From Cadophora sp. MPI-SDFR-AT-0126 (taxonomy: Eukaryota > Ascomycota > Leotiomycetes > Helotiales > Ploettnerulaceae): 64,000 nucleotides of DNA. The number at the start of each line of letters is the position of its first letter. Position 1 is the first letter of the stretch. The notes under the pieces are model-generated. The model had not been told where the DNA came from, ran no database searches, and was given only the letters and a program-made list of their open reading frames with translations. The position numbers and the translations under genes are program-made. Shown here one piece after another: positions 11,739 to 23,784 of this stretch. Where the stretch lies: the NCBI GenBank assembly GCA_020747065.1, contig JAGMVK010000005.1:1736001-1800000 (forward strand). The letters are read 5' to 3'.

Positions 11739-14700
11739 ATGTCTTCCCCGTCGAGGAAACAGGCGCGGTCGTCAACGGAAAGCACGCGAAGGAGTAAGTG
11801 TCTATCCATATCTTTGCCTCCTTCCTATTTGCGTCAAATCAAAATTTTATACGTTTAGTTGCAATCTCCGAAGCTGTACTGTACTACTTCATCGATTATG
11901 TCATGCATCAGATCTTGATTTGTCTCCGTCTTTAGTCTACCATGGTTCCTGTTCCTAGCTTAAGCTCGGGATCCTGAGGCCTTTTGCTTGGACTTTGTCG
12001 GAGAAGATCATATCGGACATGTGATCGATTTGAACTATCGTGGCTGACATCCGAAGGTACAAGAGATGGATCCGGCGACCATGGGAGAGAACACTTTCTC
12101 AACGTTGATGATGAGTTCGTCAGTCTTGGAGTCGGCGAAGTATTCGAACTTGACCCTCGCCCAACATTCGCTTTGAGATTAGACTCGGATTTTGATTCTG
12201 CCTTCAGCCCGGGTTTTCTCAATGTCGCACTTCGTTCAGACAGACCGCTCATAGACACTATACCATTGAGACCCAAATCACGCGTTTCTCCTGCTTCCCC
12301 CAAAGTATCGCCTTCAGACTTTCAGAGATGGGTAAAGAACGTTGCAACGGCCGATGGTACCACGCCATCTTTCTTCCATGTTGGTTTGCTCTGGACTTCT
12401 TTCCGCGTCAGGAGCTGGATCGTCATCAGCGGTTGCCCTGTGACAGGACATGTCACTGATACAGCTCTTGACGGAAGTCTCGCTGGGCCAGCATTGCAGA
12501 GCGAGACGATCAATAATCCATCTGCTCGGCGAATGGACATTTACAGAAAAGAAGATATCCCGAAGCCGAGGAGGGTTCTCAGTACTGATAGCGATCATGC
12601 TAGGTCTCTGCTTGATAACAAGGCAACTGCACTGGAACCTGCCTTCGTTACTCCCGGGACGCCGGACTGGACTTTACCGCATCCTAAAGGGCAGCTCAGT
12701 TCTCATGTCATTTTTGCAAGGAGCATCGATTGGTCAGTTCTTCTGCAATCCAGCTTCTAGGGTCAACCACTCTTGGTCCAGCTCGACATATACTGACTTA
12801 CAACATAGGGGCGCAACACCTCTGGGAGATATGAAATCATGGTGAGTGACAAGGCTTCCTTCAATGAACGCTTGGCTTCTATATGAAGTTTTGCCCCTAG
12901 AACTCTAACGTCTTTTAGGTCTCGAGAATTCCGGCAAATCGCATGCTTGCTCATGGCCCACCCCTTTCCTCTTGCTCTATTCTGGGGCGCTGAACTTACA
13001 GTCATTTACAATCAAGCATATGCCCAGACAGTGGCGGGAATGAAGCATCCTCAGTTGATGGGCACCGGCTTCAGAGGACCGTTCAAAGAATTATGTAGGT
13101 GCTAGACGTTCCAGACTGTTTATCGATCGATCCATATCCCGGCTGTTCATTGAGCAGAGGTGTCTTCTCTGTACATTCAGTACGGCTCGAATTAAAGACT
13201 GATAGCTTTTTGCAGGGGACTCTGTTAGCGCGATATTTGATGAGTGCCGACATACTGGGAAGTCAGTAGCGGTCTACGACCAGATGTTACCTATGGAGCG
13301 TCAAGGCTTCGTTGAAGAGACTTTTTATACAGTAAGTCATCTCAATCAAGACAGTCGTGTCTCAGTCCATTGAAGCTCTGCTCATATACTTCATGCGTTG
13401 AATTTGGATTGTGAACACTGTTGATGATAAATTTTCCAGTGGAGTTTAACGCCCCTTTATGGAGGTACAGACCAAATGCTCGGTCTTTACAACTCTCCAT
13501 TCGAGACTACCCGCCAAACAAGAGGCGCTCGGGCGATGAAGACGTTAGTGAGGCTAGCCCAAGAAACAGCAATGGCACAGTCCATTGCCGCGTTCTGGCC
13601 AAAGATTCTTTCGGCATTGAGCGAGAACGAGTTTGACTTTCCATTTGCTATTCTCTACTCTGTGGCCGAGGACGAAGAAGATATTAGTAAAGATGGAAGT
13701 ACGTCGCAATCGTCGGAAAACTCGCAAACTTTTAAGTCCTGTGCGTTGGAGGGTACCCTCGGTGTAAGTTTTACTCCCGTGTTGTCCCCCCATGTTGTCC
13801 AACACGAAACGATTGATCGGTCTTGGGATGGCTGCAAAGAGTGGATCACTTGGTTCATCATTTGATATCTTGGAATGGCTGCTGATGTCTTCTACTAGAT
13901 TCCCGATGGCCACCCTTCTGTGCCTCAAAGATTAGATCTCAAGCGATCGTATGGTGGCTTCGTCCCTGCCTTTCGTGATTCGATCCAGACTCGAGAACCC
14001 ACCCTACTTACCATTAAGGACGGTACGCTCTCGGAGTCGCTGATGGAAAATTTCGAGCTCCGTGGATTTGGTGAGCCTTGTAGAGAGGCGCTCGTTTGTC
14101 CCATCCGCCCAACAACTGGTGAAAATGTCCTTGGATTCTTGGTCGTCGGAGTGAACCCTCGAAGGCCGTTCGATGATGATTATCAGAGTTTCATTCAGGT
14201 ACGTCAGCACATTAGAATGAGGCTATATTCGATATTGACTTCTCTTACAGCTTCTGGATAGACAGCTGGCAACTTCACTTGCATCAGTGACGCTGCTAGA
14301 GGCAGAGGTACGAAGAGGGCTCACTGCAGCCGAAGCTGCAGCTCTTGAGCGTTCTAGATTATCAGAGGAGTTAGCGGTGCAAAAGAGTCGTTTGCAGCGG
14401 ATTGCTGAGGTAAGATCCCTGTTGTTATCCTCCTTGTTGGTTTCTCTGGCATCATGCGAGGTCTTCTGCTCTATCATCCAGTTCGGAATGGACGTGTTCG
14501 CTCATTTACTACATATCTAAGTTTTCTTCTCCTCGTCCTGACTCTACTTAGGTATCCCCAGTTGGCATGTTCTCAGTAGACGCTGCTGGCTTGCTTTTAG
14601 AAGGAAATGATAGATGGTTCGAGATGACTGGTCATTCGCGCGACAAGATCTTCGCTATGTCCTGGATGGAGACAGTCCATGATGACAGCGTCGGAGCGGT

Positions 14701-16684
14701 CCAAGAAGGATGGAAGATTCTGACGGAAACTGGAATTCCATGGTCATCGGAACTGGTACATCCTCGACTACAATTGTGGGATCTGACAAAACTAATACTT
14801 TTCAGCAATTGAAAAAGCCGTGGTATGATAAAGTTACGGGAGATCAGGTCGACAGCTGGATCATTGCTGCTTGTCAACCAGAATTCTCGGATGGCAAGTT
14901 AAAATCGGTCATGGGTAGTAAGTGACGAACACCACCAGGATTTTTCAACGCTGATTAATATATTTATAGGTATTACTGATATCTCCCGGATCAAATGGGC
15001 AGAGAATCTTCAAGCAAGACGATTGCTCGAGGCAGAGGAGACACGAAGAGCCCAAAATAATTTCATCGATATCACCTCACATGAGATGAGAAATCCTTTG
15101 AGCGAGTGACCTTTCCCCAAGCATGCGGACAATTGAGGTTCTCGTTCAAATTTTATTGAAAATACTGACTTTGACCCAGGTGCTATTTTACAATGCGCTG
15201 ATGGGATATCAAGCTCGTTATCAGACATGATCGATGTTTCAAATCTGAACGCCGACGTTGTTGCTAGTGTCAAAGAGAGCATTTCGAATGCCGAAACTAT
15301 TCAACTTTGCGCACAGCACCAAAAGTCCATCGTTGATGAGTACGTCTATACAGAACTCTACCACAGATACTCTGCTCACAAATCTCCAGCATTCTTACGA
15401 TCTCAAAACTTGATTCGAACCTTCTCCTCATCACGCCCGTTCCAGTCCAACCCGTCGAAATAGTTAGACAAGCTCTGCAGATGTTCATGGTTGAATGTCA
15501 CAAAGTCCACGACATCAAGATGAAATTCCACATCAGTCCCTCTTTCGAGCAGCTGAAAGTCGATATGGTGATGCTGGATTCCTCAAGGTTACTGCAGGTC
15601 TTGATCAATCTGATGACAAATGCTATCAAGTTCACAAAATCCTCACCGAAAAGGTCGATCGATGTTTCCATTGGGGCATACCTAGAACCGCCGGAAGAGC
15701 ATGACTCGAGTTTCCAATACTTCCCCACTAAGAAGGCCAAATCGGACGTCACTACTTCTGGTGATTGGGGTGACGGAGATATCTTGTATCTACGGTTTGA
15801 GGTGAGGAATGAGGAAGGATCACTGAGAGACGAATGCTAATCTATCAAAGGTCCGCGATAGTGGCTGTGGTCTCACTTCAGATGAAAAGAAGAAGCTATT
15901 CAACCGATTCTCCCAAGCATCACCACGTACGCATGTGCAGTACGGCGGAAGCGGCCTAGGCCTTTTTATCTCTCGCCAACTAACCGAACTCCAAGGCGGC
16001 GAAATCGGTGCAGCTTCAGAGGCTGGTGTTGGCTCAACCTTCGCATTCTATGTGAAAGCTCGACGAGCGGAACCTCAGCAAGACCACAAAGCAATTCAGA
16101 AACGCGTAAGCGCTGAGATACAAGCTAAAGTCCGCCTGCCTATCAATAACCCCCAAAGCGACGAAGAGCACGAAGGCTCCATGTCAACACTCCAGCTCCG
16201 CAACACGCAGCCAATACCAATACCAAGCACGAACCCTAGTCCAAGCGATTGGCACATCTTAATCGTAGAAGACAATCTCGTCAACCAGCGCATTCTCGCC
16301 CAGCAGATTGGCAAGTTAGGGTGCATCGTCCACGTAGCCAACCACGGCGGCGAAGCACTCGAAATCATCAAGGAAACGAAGCACTACCAAGGCCGGGAAG
16401 GCGATGGGAAAGACCTTTCTGTTATTCTCATGGATCTCGAGATGCCTGTCATGGATGGCTTGACCTGTGTACGCAAGATCAGAGAGATGGAAGCAGAAGG
16501 TCTGATCCATGGACGTTTGCCCATCATAGCCGTGACTGCGAACGCGAGAGGTGAGCAGATTGCATTGGCGAGGGACAGTGGGATGGACGATGTAATGCCC
16601 AAGCCGTTCCGGATACTACAGATTCGAACGAAGATTGAGGCCTTGTTGGAGAAGACAGCGAGATCGTCGGCGGGGACGATATGA
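11739..16684 (+). CDS. Hybrid sensor histidine kinase with PAS and receiver domains
   Basis: Phosphorelay sensor predicted to autophosphorylate on His and pass phosphate to its own receiver Asp, then to an HPt protein. Coding exons: 11739-11793 (tentative), 12057(tentative)-12732, 12809-12841, 12919-13094, 13216-13331, 13440-13763, 13899-14198, 14251-14409, 14552-14755, 14806-14917, 14970-15101, 15180-15339, 15390-15801, 15851-16684; about 1230 residues, in frame. An N-terminal region with EPDPRPTF-like and SIDWGATPLG segments is typical of fungal PAS kinases. A PAS domain starts near residue 614; the H-box is SHEMRNPLSA (His about 756); the ATPase has LLQVLINLMTNAIKF, RDSGCGL and GGSGLGL; the receiver has IVEDN, ILMDLEMP (Asp about 1148) and MPKPF. 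No transmembrane segment is evident. The first exon, starting MSSPSRKQ, and its acceptor are uncertain; everything from 12500 on is secure. Confidence 0.88.
15102..15179 (+). other. GC-AG intron inside the histidine-kinase H-box
   Basis: After codons for HEMRNPL the sequence reads ...TTGA|GCGAGT...CCCAG|GTGCT. Using the GC donor restores the expected NPLSAILQCADGI; the nearest GT donor (three bases downstream) breaks the frame. GCGAGT resembles the donor of GC-AG introns, a known minor class spliced by the U2 machinery. The 78-nt length fits the gene's other introns. Confidence 0.8.
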
Positions 16685-16953
16685 CTTCATGCGCGTTGTC
16701 TGGAAGATGATTAAGATCTAGAGGGATGAAGGCTATAATCGGATCGAGGCGTTTGGGACTGTGCTTTCTTTTTTAGAGAAGTTATGATACCCATCTACGC
16801 ATACGATCAGATGTAGAGCTAAAACTTTGGTCTTCACCAATTCCCTCACTCCCCTGCTTCTCACTACTTAGTGATAATCATGTCACTCAATCTATTCTCC
16901 AACACCCACACCCACTCCCACTTCTTACTCTCACCCTAGTCCCATATTTTCCT

Positions 16954-17963
16954 TCACATACACGAATACGCCAACACAGTAGTCGTCCTCCCCACCGCCG
17001 TCGTCGTAGCCTTAAACTGACTCGCGGGGCCAAACCCATTCAAGAACTTCGTCACAATCCCGCACCCATTACAATTCAGCAGCGACGTCTTCGTCGCCGT
17101 AACCGGATACACAGTCTGCGTCGCGCCCGTCGGTGCTGGGTCCGTGTTGATCACGGTCGTGTAGCATGGCGGCGCGACTTGAGCTTTTGCTTCTGCTTCT
17201 GCATGACGTTCCTTGACAGCGAGACCAACTCCGACTCCGAGAGTGTTAGTTGGGAGAGTTGGGGACTCGGTGATGTATGTGGTGGCGACGGAGACGTCGC
17301 AGCCTGTTGGGCAGGTTGGGCAGGGGCCGGGGACGAGGGAGGTTGGTGTTGATGTGCAGCAGGCGTCGGTGGGTGGGACTTTGATGGTTTGCGTTGAGAC
17401 GATGATGCAGGCTGGGTGAGGGCCGCATTTTGTTAGGGTGGGACATCCTGGGTTGCTCGTTAGTATGTTACATGATTTACTTTAAAGGGAAAGATCTTCT
17501 TCGTATTGGTATCTTAGAGGAGAGATGGTAGGGATTGGAGCTTGGTGAGGATAGAGAGGTAGGAGAGGATGGAAGGGATGTGTAGACTTACCACTAGCTC
17601 CAGGAAGTCGCTTGGTGGTCAGTGTTTGCGTGTAACACGAATGTGTGAGCGTCACTATGCTCTCAATGGTGATTGTCGTCACGCGGCCTACAGTTGCGAT
17701 TGTAGGGCCACATGTCGAGGGAGTAGGAGCAGCTGGCAGGAGTTCTGATGCAGGGTTGCCGAGGACATATAGCCTATATATTCAAACCACCGATCAGCTT
17801 CGAGTAGAGTAGTATGGTAGGAGTAAGAAAGTAGTTTGCTGGATATCTACGATCTTCAAACCATCATTCCACAACGAGTAGTTAGACAGTAATGGGCAAA
17901 AAGGGCTTACGTATGTGTAGCTAGAAGCAGCAATATCGCTGATGGAGCACGGAGAGGCATCAT
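16954..17963 (-). CDS. Secreted Thr/Cys-rich hypothetical protein
   Basis: Exons are 17963-17911, 17773-17592 and 17447-16954 with GT-AG introns of 137 and 144 nt; the model closes in frame at 242 residues. The first exon encodes MMPLRAPSAILLLLATHT, a signal-peptide-like start (basic residue then hydrophobic run), so export is likely. The mature part is rich in Thr, Pro, Val and Cys, with repeated patterns such as TxxCYTQTLTT, PCPTCPTGC and NCNGCG that resemble fungal extracellular or wall-associated proteins. There is no C-terminal hydrophobic GPI signal. I do not recognise a named family. The ATG at 17960 directly follows and could also initiate. Confidence 0.72.
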
Positions 17964-19122
17964 ACTGATTGACGAGTGCCAAGAAGCAGGCTCGACAAAC
18001 CAGCACTTGGAACTGGGATGAGAAGGATTGGAAACTCAAATCAGTCGTCGACGGATTCGGGTTCAGATTGAGAGATCAGCAGTATGCGGCAGACCTCATA
18101 TCATGACATGATGCCGTTGGGCAAGCGGGGGTGGGCCAACGATGACTTCTTATGCTTCCCCTGTCCTGCAATCGACGAAGCAGACACTGTCGAGTGGCGG
18201 GGTGACAAGACTCGTGCCGGCAGTGGCAAGGCACGCGACAAGAAAGAGAAAAGGGGAGAGAACGAAGGGAATGAGTGTCCGGAGAGGGGAGAACTGAGAA
18301 GTGAGGAGAAAGTCTTTAATCTGTCTTGCCCGACGATGTGACCATGTGGTGGAGGTCGACAAAACTCTTCCCTCCACAACCTACCGAAAGCTTCCACTTT
18401 CCGATCTATCTAAGAGAGTGTGAGTGGCGGGCTTGGAGGTCGGTTCGTGGCAAGTGGACGATGAATCCCGTTCTGGACCAGACGGAGTCAAAGTAAGGTA
18501 GCATCTGAACAGGCCCTTTTCAACGGAGGGCCGAACCCGTGAACGAATGGACCGTTTTCCAGTGAAACCATGTGTGGTGCGGTTGGATATATGGTTGTAC
18601 ATTTTTAGAACCTAGATATAGTACAACATCTCGAAGGACAAGCTTTTATATGAATTCTCATTCTGCCTGTGAGAAGAGTGCGGGGAAAATGATGTTGCTC
18701 GTGACTCCAGTGAACAGGCCCCCCAATGGTACAATAATCATACAACCTCACCGGATTGGTCCCCTCTAGTTGCCCAACCGAACAGCGGAATGTCCAACGC
18801 CCGTGAAATGCAAGACCCTCGCTATGCTGCTATGCAGGGAAAATACCAGAACAAGAAAGAAAATAGCTCCAGTTGCGTCCCGTCTCTTTACGCATTTTGG
18901 CCACCAAACCTTTTAGCCATCTCTCTAAAACGTGCTCGGAATCGACCTCGACTCGCACTCGCACTCGCATTCATACCCATGCTGTTTTCTTTCAGAAAAG
19001 GATCTGCCGCACAGCTTTTGAGACGCTGTGGAAGATCCTCTAGAAGCTACCATTTTAACGAGCTTTACCAAAATTTAGGCCGAGCCACAAGGGGCCTGTT
19101 TGTGGCATAAGGAATTACATCC
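17964..19122. other. Intergenic, no gene seen
   Basis: About 1.16 kb between the 5' end of the secreted-protein gene and the 3' end of RPO41. It contains a purine-rich stretch near 18235-18310 and only short overlapping frames. A CGACTCGCACTCG-type short repeat occurs near 18948-18968. Nothing else can be supported. Confidence 0.6.
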
Positions 19123-22100
19123 TCAAGAGAAGAAATACTGACTATTCTTCAGTCTGGTGACATCAAACTCCCCCTAAAAAATTGTCAGTGTTTGCTTGAA
19201 AGAGCCTGGAGATTGGGAGTGCTGAAGCATACCTTTTGAGGCACTGGGGGAAACGTCAATGGAAGCCAGATCTGCATCGTGGGTCCGGCTGATCGGGTTG
19301 TCATGTTTATGTTTCTCTCAAATACAGTCCGATTGTCGACCTCCTCACTCTCTTGGTCATTTTCAGAATCCCGAGCGACGTTTGATCCATCTTCATTGCT
19401 CGCAATCATAATGTCGTCGACCTCATTCTCATTATCACTCTCTTCGACGTCCTCAATCGTGTTGTCGTTATTTGTAGGGGACCGCGATGCGCTCTTCGAA
19501 ATGTCTCCGAGGCCGGTATTTCTGAGATCAACACTGGCAGCAAGATCTTCGTCGGCGGCATGTTCTTGAAAGATGCTGGTTGGCGTGATCATGCTCTTGC
19601 CAATTTGCACCTCGGCGGGGTCCGTGGAGCTTAGCAGTCGCATACGCTTACGTTCCAAGATCAATTCGTCGAGATGTGGAGATTTTCTCGACCGCGGTAG
19701 CTTTAGGCTTCGAGAAAACGTTTTCGATTCACGCCAGGCTTTTATCTTCTGCACTACAGGAGAGTCCTGTTTTATGGTAACCAGGTGCATTGCGCCTTGA
19801 TATCTTGCAACGAATTCGTCTCGCAGGCGACCTACAACGTCTTCACTGTGGATTCTGATGAAAGCATCCCTTAGGACTGTATTCATCGTGTCGATCTCGC
19901 TGGCATGTGTCCAAAAGGAGTCATGGACAGCAGCGAAAGACAGGCCAAGTTCATCGCAGCGCAGGGCAGAGAGCAGCATGTGGGTTGCGTCCAACGAGTG
20001 GATAAAGTTTGGCGGAAACCCTTGGAGCTGCTTTCGTTTGCTAATGGGGTCCGATCGGTGAGGTTCCGACAGACTGAGCTTTTGCATGTTCGTTTTGATC
20101 GTCTTTGACTTTGAGTTCCGGTACGGCTGCACCACAGGCATATGCAGCGGCGTTGTCCATATGACACTGGACTTGAATTGGGCCAATTCCTCTGCAGACG
20201 CCGCCTTGTAGCTATTCGCAGTGGCCGAGGGAGACGTCAGTCTCGGCCATTCTGACTCTAGCCGGGAAATCTGTTCTGGAGTCAAGCATGTCGAAATCCT
20301 TGTGGCACACTCCCCAAGCCAGTACTGAATGTCATGCGCGCCCTTGAACATAGTTGAGAGTGCCGTGAAAATCTTGGTTGCAACATACCCAGCAAGAATA
20401 CCTGGGTTCAGTGAATCGTTGTTCGGAAGATCTGGATGTGCAGCCTGTAGCTGTCGCTTGACCTGAGCTTTGGCCCCGACAAATGTTACTCCATAGACGT
20501 TGGTCATGACTGTTTGCTTGACAACCTTCCTGCTAATTTTGTCTTTAAGAAGCAAGCCTTTTTCGTGTCCATTGGCGGCATCCTCGGCAATACTTGCCTT
20601 CACTAGATCCGCCACTGCTGTGTAAACATCGGCAGGGCGGTCACCTGGTTCGAGGTTTACCTGTCGCGCTCCCCAGAGGTCTCCTCCTAAAGCAGCATAA
20701 TGCTGAAGACCGTTGCAAGTGCCATCCTGATGAACTGGGAGGTCCGAAACGAATTTAGTTGGATCCGCTGATTCGAGAGCATTCCTGAGTTCTATACATG
20801 CTGCCAAAAATTGCCATGGATCTTCGGCATTGAGCCACCATCTGCTGCCTGCCAGAGGTTTTGTTGCTGTTTCGTATATTTTCTCTAAGTGTTTCGACGC
20901 GAATGCCTCGCGCTCCGAGAGACTGGCCTTGTCAAAACCGAATACATTTGCAACATGTATCTTAAGCCATCTCAGGCCACCTTCCCCAAGCTCTCTTCCC
21001 TCTCCAAACTTCAAAAGCCCTCTACAATGATCTGCGCCCATGTGATTCAAATATGGTGGGATGGGGTAGGCTCGTCCACGAAAGTCAATATTGTGCGGGA
21101 AGTAGAACACTTCGTTCCTTAACGCGCGTGCAATTTCGAGTTGAAAATTCTGAAAGCACCGTTGTGAATGCAGTCCACTTCTGGTGTTTTCCACATTTTT
21201 GACTTCACGTATCCAGCGGCGACGTTCCAGCGGATCTGATGATGGCTCAGGTTCTGGTGGAATCGTCAAATTCGGGGTCTCAGGGGGCATGTTCGCAATG
21301 CCTTCACCCGAGTTCCACGCTTCCAGCATAACGTCAAAAACTGGCTGGTTGATCCTCCAAGGTGTCTTGCCAAGTACATTAAGTCCTTTGAATGTTTGTT
21401 GCATGTCTCCTTGGCCGATAGCTGCTTCCGCATAGTGTCTTTGATCCTTGTCTCCATTTTTGATTCTCATAACCTTGGCTGGGTGAGCAAGAAAACCACC
21501 TTTGCTGAAGTCTGTCCAAGGATCAGGTTCGACAAGCATTGGGAGATGCTTTGCAAGAAGGCTATGAACTGGTTCACGCTTCATTTGCGCCACGAGAGAT
21601 TTATTCACAATGATAACACCAAGCTTCTTGCCCATTTTGTATTGATGGGAATGGGACAAAGCTGGTTGCATTTGCGTAACAGTCTCCCCTGTCTTCGGAT
21701 GGGTCAAAGTCACCGGGACTTTAGCGACTTGAATCAGAGCTGACATCAGGAATGCTCCCACCTTAGCCTTGACAGACAATGGCCATTCGCCATCTGGACG
21801 TGTTGAAATGACTTCGTTTCGGTCCAGTGGAGCGGGTTCAGAATCAATTTTGAATGCCGATGTATGAAAACGAGCGGCCCGTCTGATATCCTTCACGTCT
21901 GGCCGATTCTTGCTCTTCGGCCACATCTGTTTCTTGCTCTCTTTCTGTAAAGCCTCAAAAACGCTTTCGTCCTCAACGCCCCTAGATATCGACATGATAG
22001 CAGTCGACAGCGGTAAGCCCTTGTCCGCTCCCAAGGCGCCCAAAGCGCTCATGGACGACAAAATCGTCACGGCAGCTAATGTTTCTAGCCGCAAGAGGCG

Positions 22101-23432
22101 CAAGAATGGGCCATACGCAACACGCTCCAGGTCTTCTCTCGACATTTTCTCCGCCTCTTCAGATGCATTGACTTTCTCGATCTCGACTTTCAAGTAGTCT
22201 GTAAGGGCCTCCTGCCACTTCCACATTCTCGCTCCTAAAGACTTGGTCTGCAATGAAGTGTTAAGACCCATTTTATTCAGATGGTTGCTTTCATCCCTCC
22301 ACCGATCAATGGCGGACGTAACCGCATCCTCCTCAAGTCGGGTTTGAACGTCTCGCTTCATCTGGGCTGTTGCTGACGAGAGATCAATACCCTCATGAGG
22401 GAGTGTTGAGAATAGTGACAGAGACTTCTTCAAGGACTTTAAGCCCAGACCTTTTTGTCCAGTAGGACGCACATTTGGAACTGGAGATTGCGATGTGACC
22501 TGATCCAGCGAAGATGAATCCACTTCCGTGTCTTCGAGCATGTGTTCGTCTTCCTCCGCTTCTACCATCAGGTTGTACTTCGGGTAGATGTGGTTGATTT
22601 CATTGATTTCTTGCGCTGTCAACACTTCTGCGTCCCATAACTGCGCGGCAGAATTTTCGTCTAACATATCCATGTATCGCCGAACGAGTCGTTCTCGTCT
22701 GTCCGAGGGCGCTTGAAGTGATGCCTTGATCATATATGCGATTGTGTCTGTATTTTGTGGAACACCCGGTAATCTGATTCGAAGTTCGTACCATTTGTGC
22801 AGCTCTTGCATGGATTTCGAAGTGGGATTTATCATGATCTCTTCCACAGCAGCTCGTAGGTATTGATTATGGAAATCAAGCAATTCATTACCATCCACTC
22901 CATCGATTTTAGCAATCCGCTGAAGAATCACTCCTGCACGTTCGATTCTGCCAACCTGCAGACATGCGTTGAATACCGATTGTATTTCTGATATGCTGCC
23001 GATAATTCCCTTCGAATTTTTGGTATATCTTTGCGGAGGCACTGACAGAGACCCGCCGAGCTGTAATGGCTGTGAAGGAGAGCGGTACGGTTCGAGAGTA
23101 GAAAGGCCATTGCCATCAGCAAAGCCATACCCATGCCTCGATGCTCCTGGCGGCGACATAGCTCCCATGCCTTCAAACGGTATGTCGTCCATTGACATGT
23201 ATCCGGTTGCTGTGGCCAGCGCTCGTCGGGTTGGACGACTTGGAATATCTTGGGAATTCCTCCTCGGCCTCGATTTCCCTACTTGAGATCCAGCATCGGC
23301 CACATACCATCGCCGATTCCTCTGAGAGGCATTGTATGTTGGGCAGAGCCAAGGGAGGTATAGCTGATCTTTGGCAGTTCGAATTCGAAGGGCTTCGGGG
23401 CGAGCTTTTCGGCGGGCAGCTCGAACGAGCAT
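19123..23432 (-). CDS. RPO41: Mitochondrial DNA-directed RNA polymerase
   Basis: Single-subunit T7-like polymerase that transcribes mitochondrial DNA. Exon 1 is 23432-19233 and a short final exon is 19173-19123, separated by a 59-nt intron; 1416 residues in total. The final exon restores the family ending PVPQKGEFDVTRLKNSQYFFS; reading through the intron gives a false end. An Arg-rich, acid-poor N-terminus suggests a mitochondrial presequence. Catalytic signatures: VHQDGTCNG (Asp about 903), the KVVKQTVMTNVYG helix, and AAVHDSFWTHA (Asp about 1171), with FPPNFIHSLDATHM before it. Between about residues 1290 and 1375 lies an acidic Asp/Glu/Ser/Asn-rich insertion before the conserved C-terminus. 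The gene is head-to-head with ATP25. Confidence 0.97.
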
Positions 23433-23784
23433 CGTGGGTTAATTGGCACAGAAAAAGAGATGCTGCAGAAATGAAGGACGCTGGTGATTAAAACAAAAAT
23501 TTACACGAAGAACGAGAGAGTGTGTTGATCCAAGGCCATTCGATTGCTTGCCGCGTGAGTCCGAATGCAGTGATATCTCAGTAGATAGGAGGCGAACAAA
23601 AATTTGGGCCAAATGCACTAAAACGACCAACTGAGACCCCTGTCGTCCAGCGATTGAGCTCGGCCGGGAGAAAATTCTTGGACTCTACAGCACCACAATT
23701 GCACTCGCGACAGCACTCAAATGTTCAATGATGAATGAGGACGAGGACGAAAAAGCGATAGGAGCATTCTGGTTCGAGTAAAAT
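23433..23784. promoter_or_regulatory. Shared divergent promoter, RPO41 / ATP25
   Basis: The 352 bp between the two start codons must hold both promoters and 5' leaders. No clear TATA box is visible. Both products serve mitochondrial gene expression, so shared regulation is a reasonable inference. Confidence 0.6.

Noticed and set aside
11984..12056. Histidine-kinase N-terminus starting at 11984
   Set aside because: That frame begins with TTG directly after an in-frame stop at 11975-11977. A small upstream exon at 11739-11793 with a GTAAGT donor is more likely, although its acceptor is not certain.
15102..15110. A frameshift or pseudogene in the histidine kinase at the H-box
   Set aside because: A GC-AG intron explains the break completely and the frame is conserved on both sides, so no lesion is needed.
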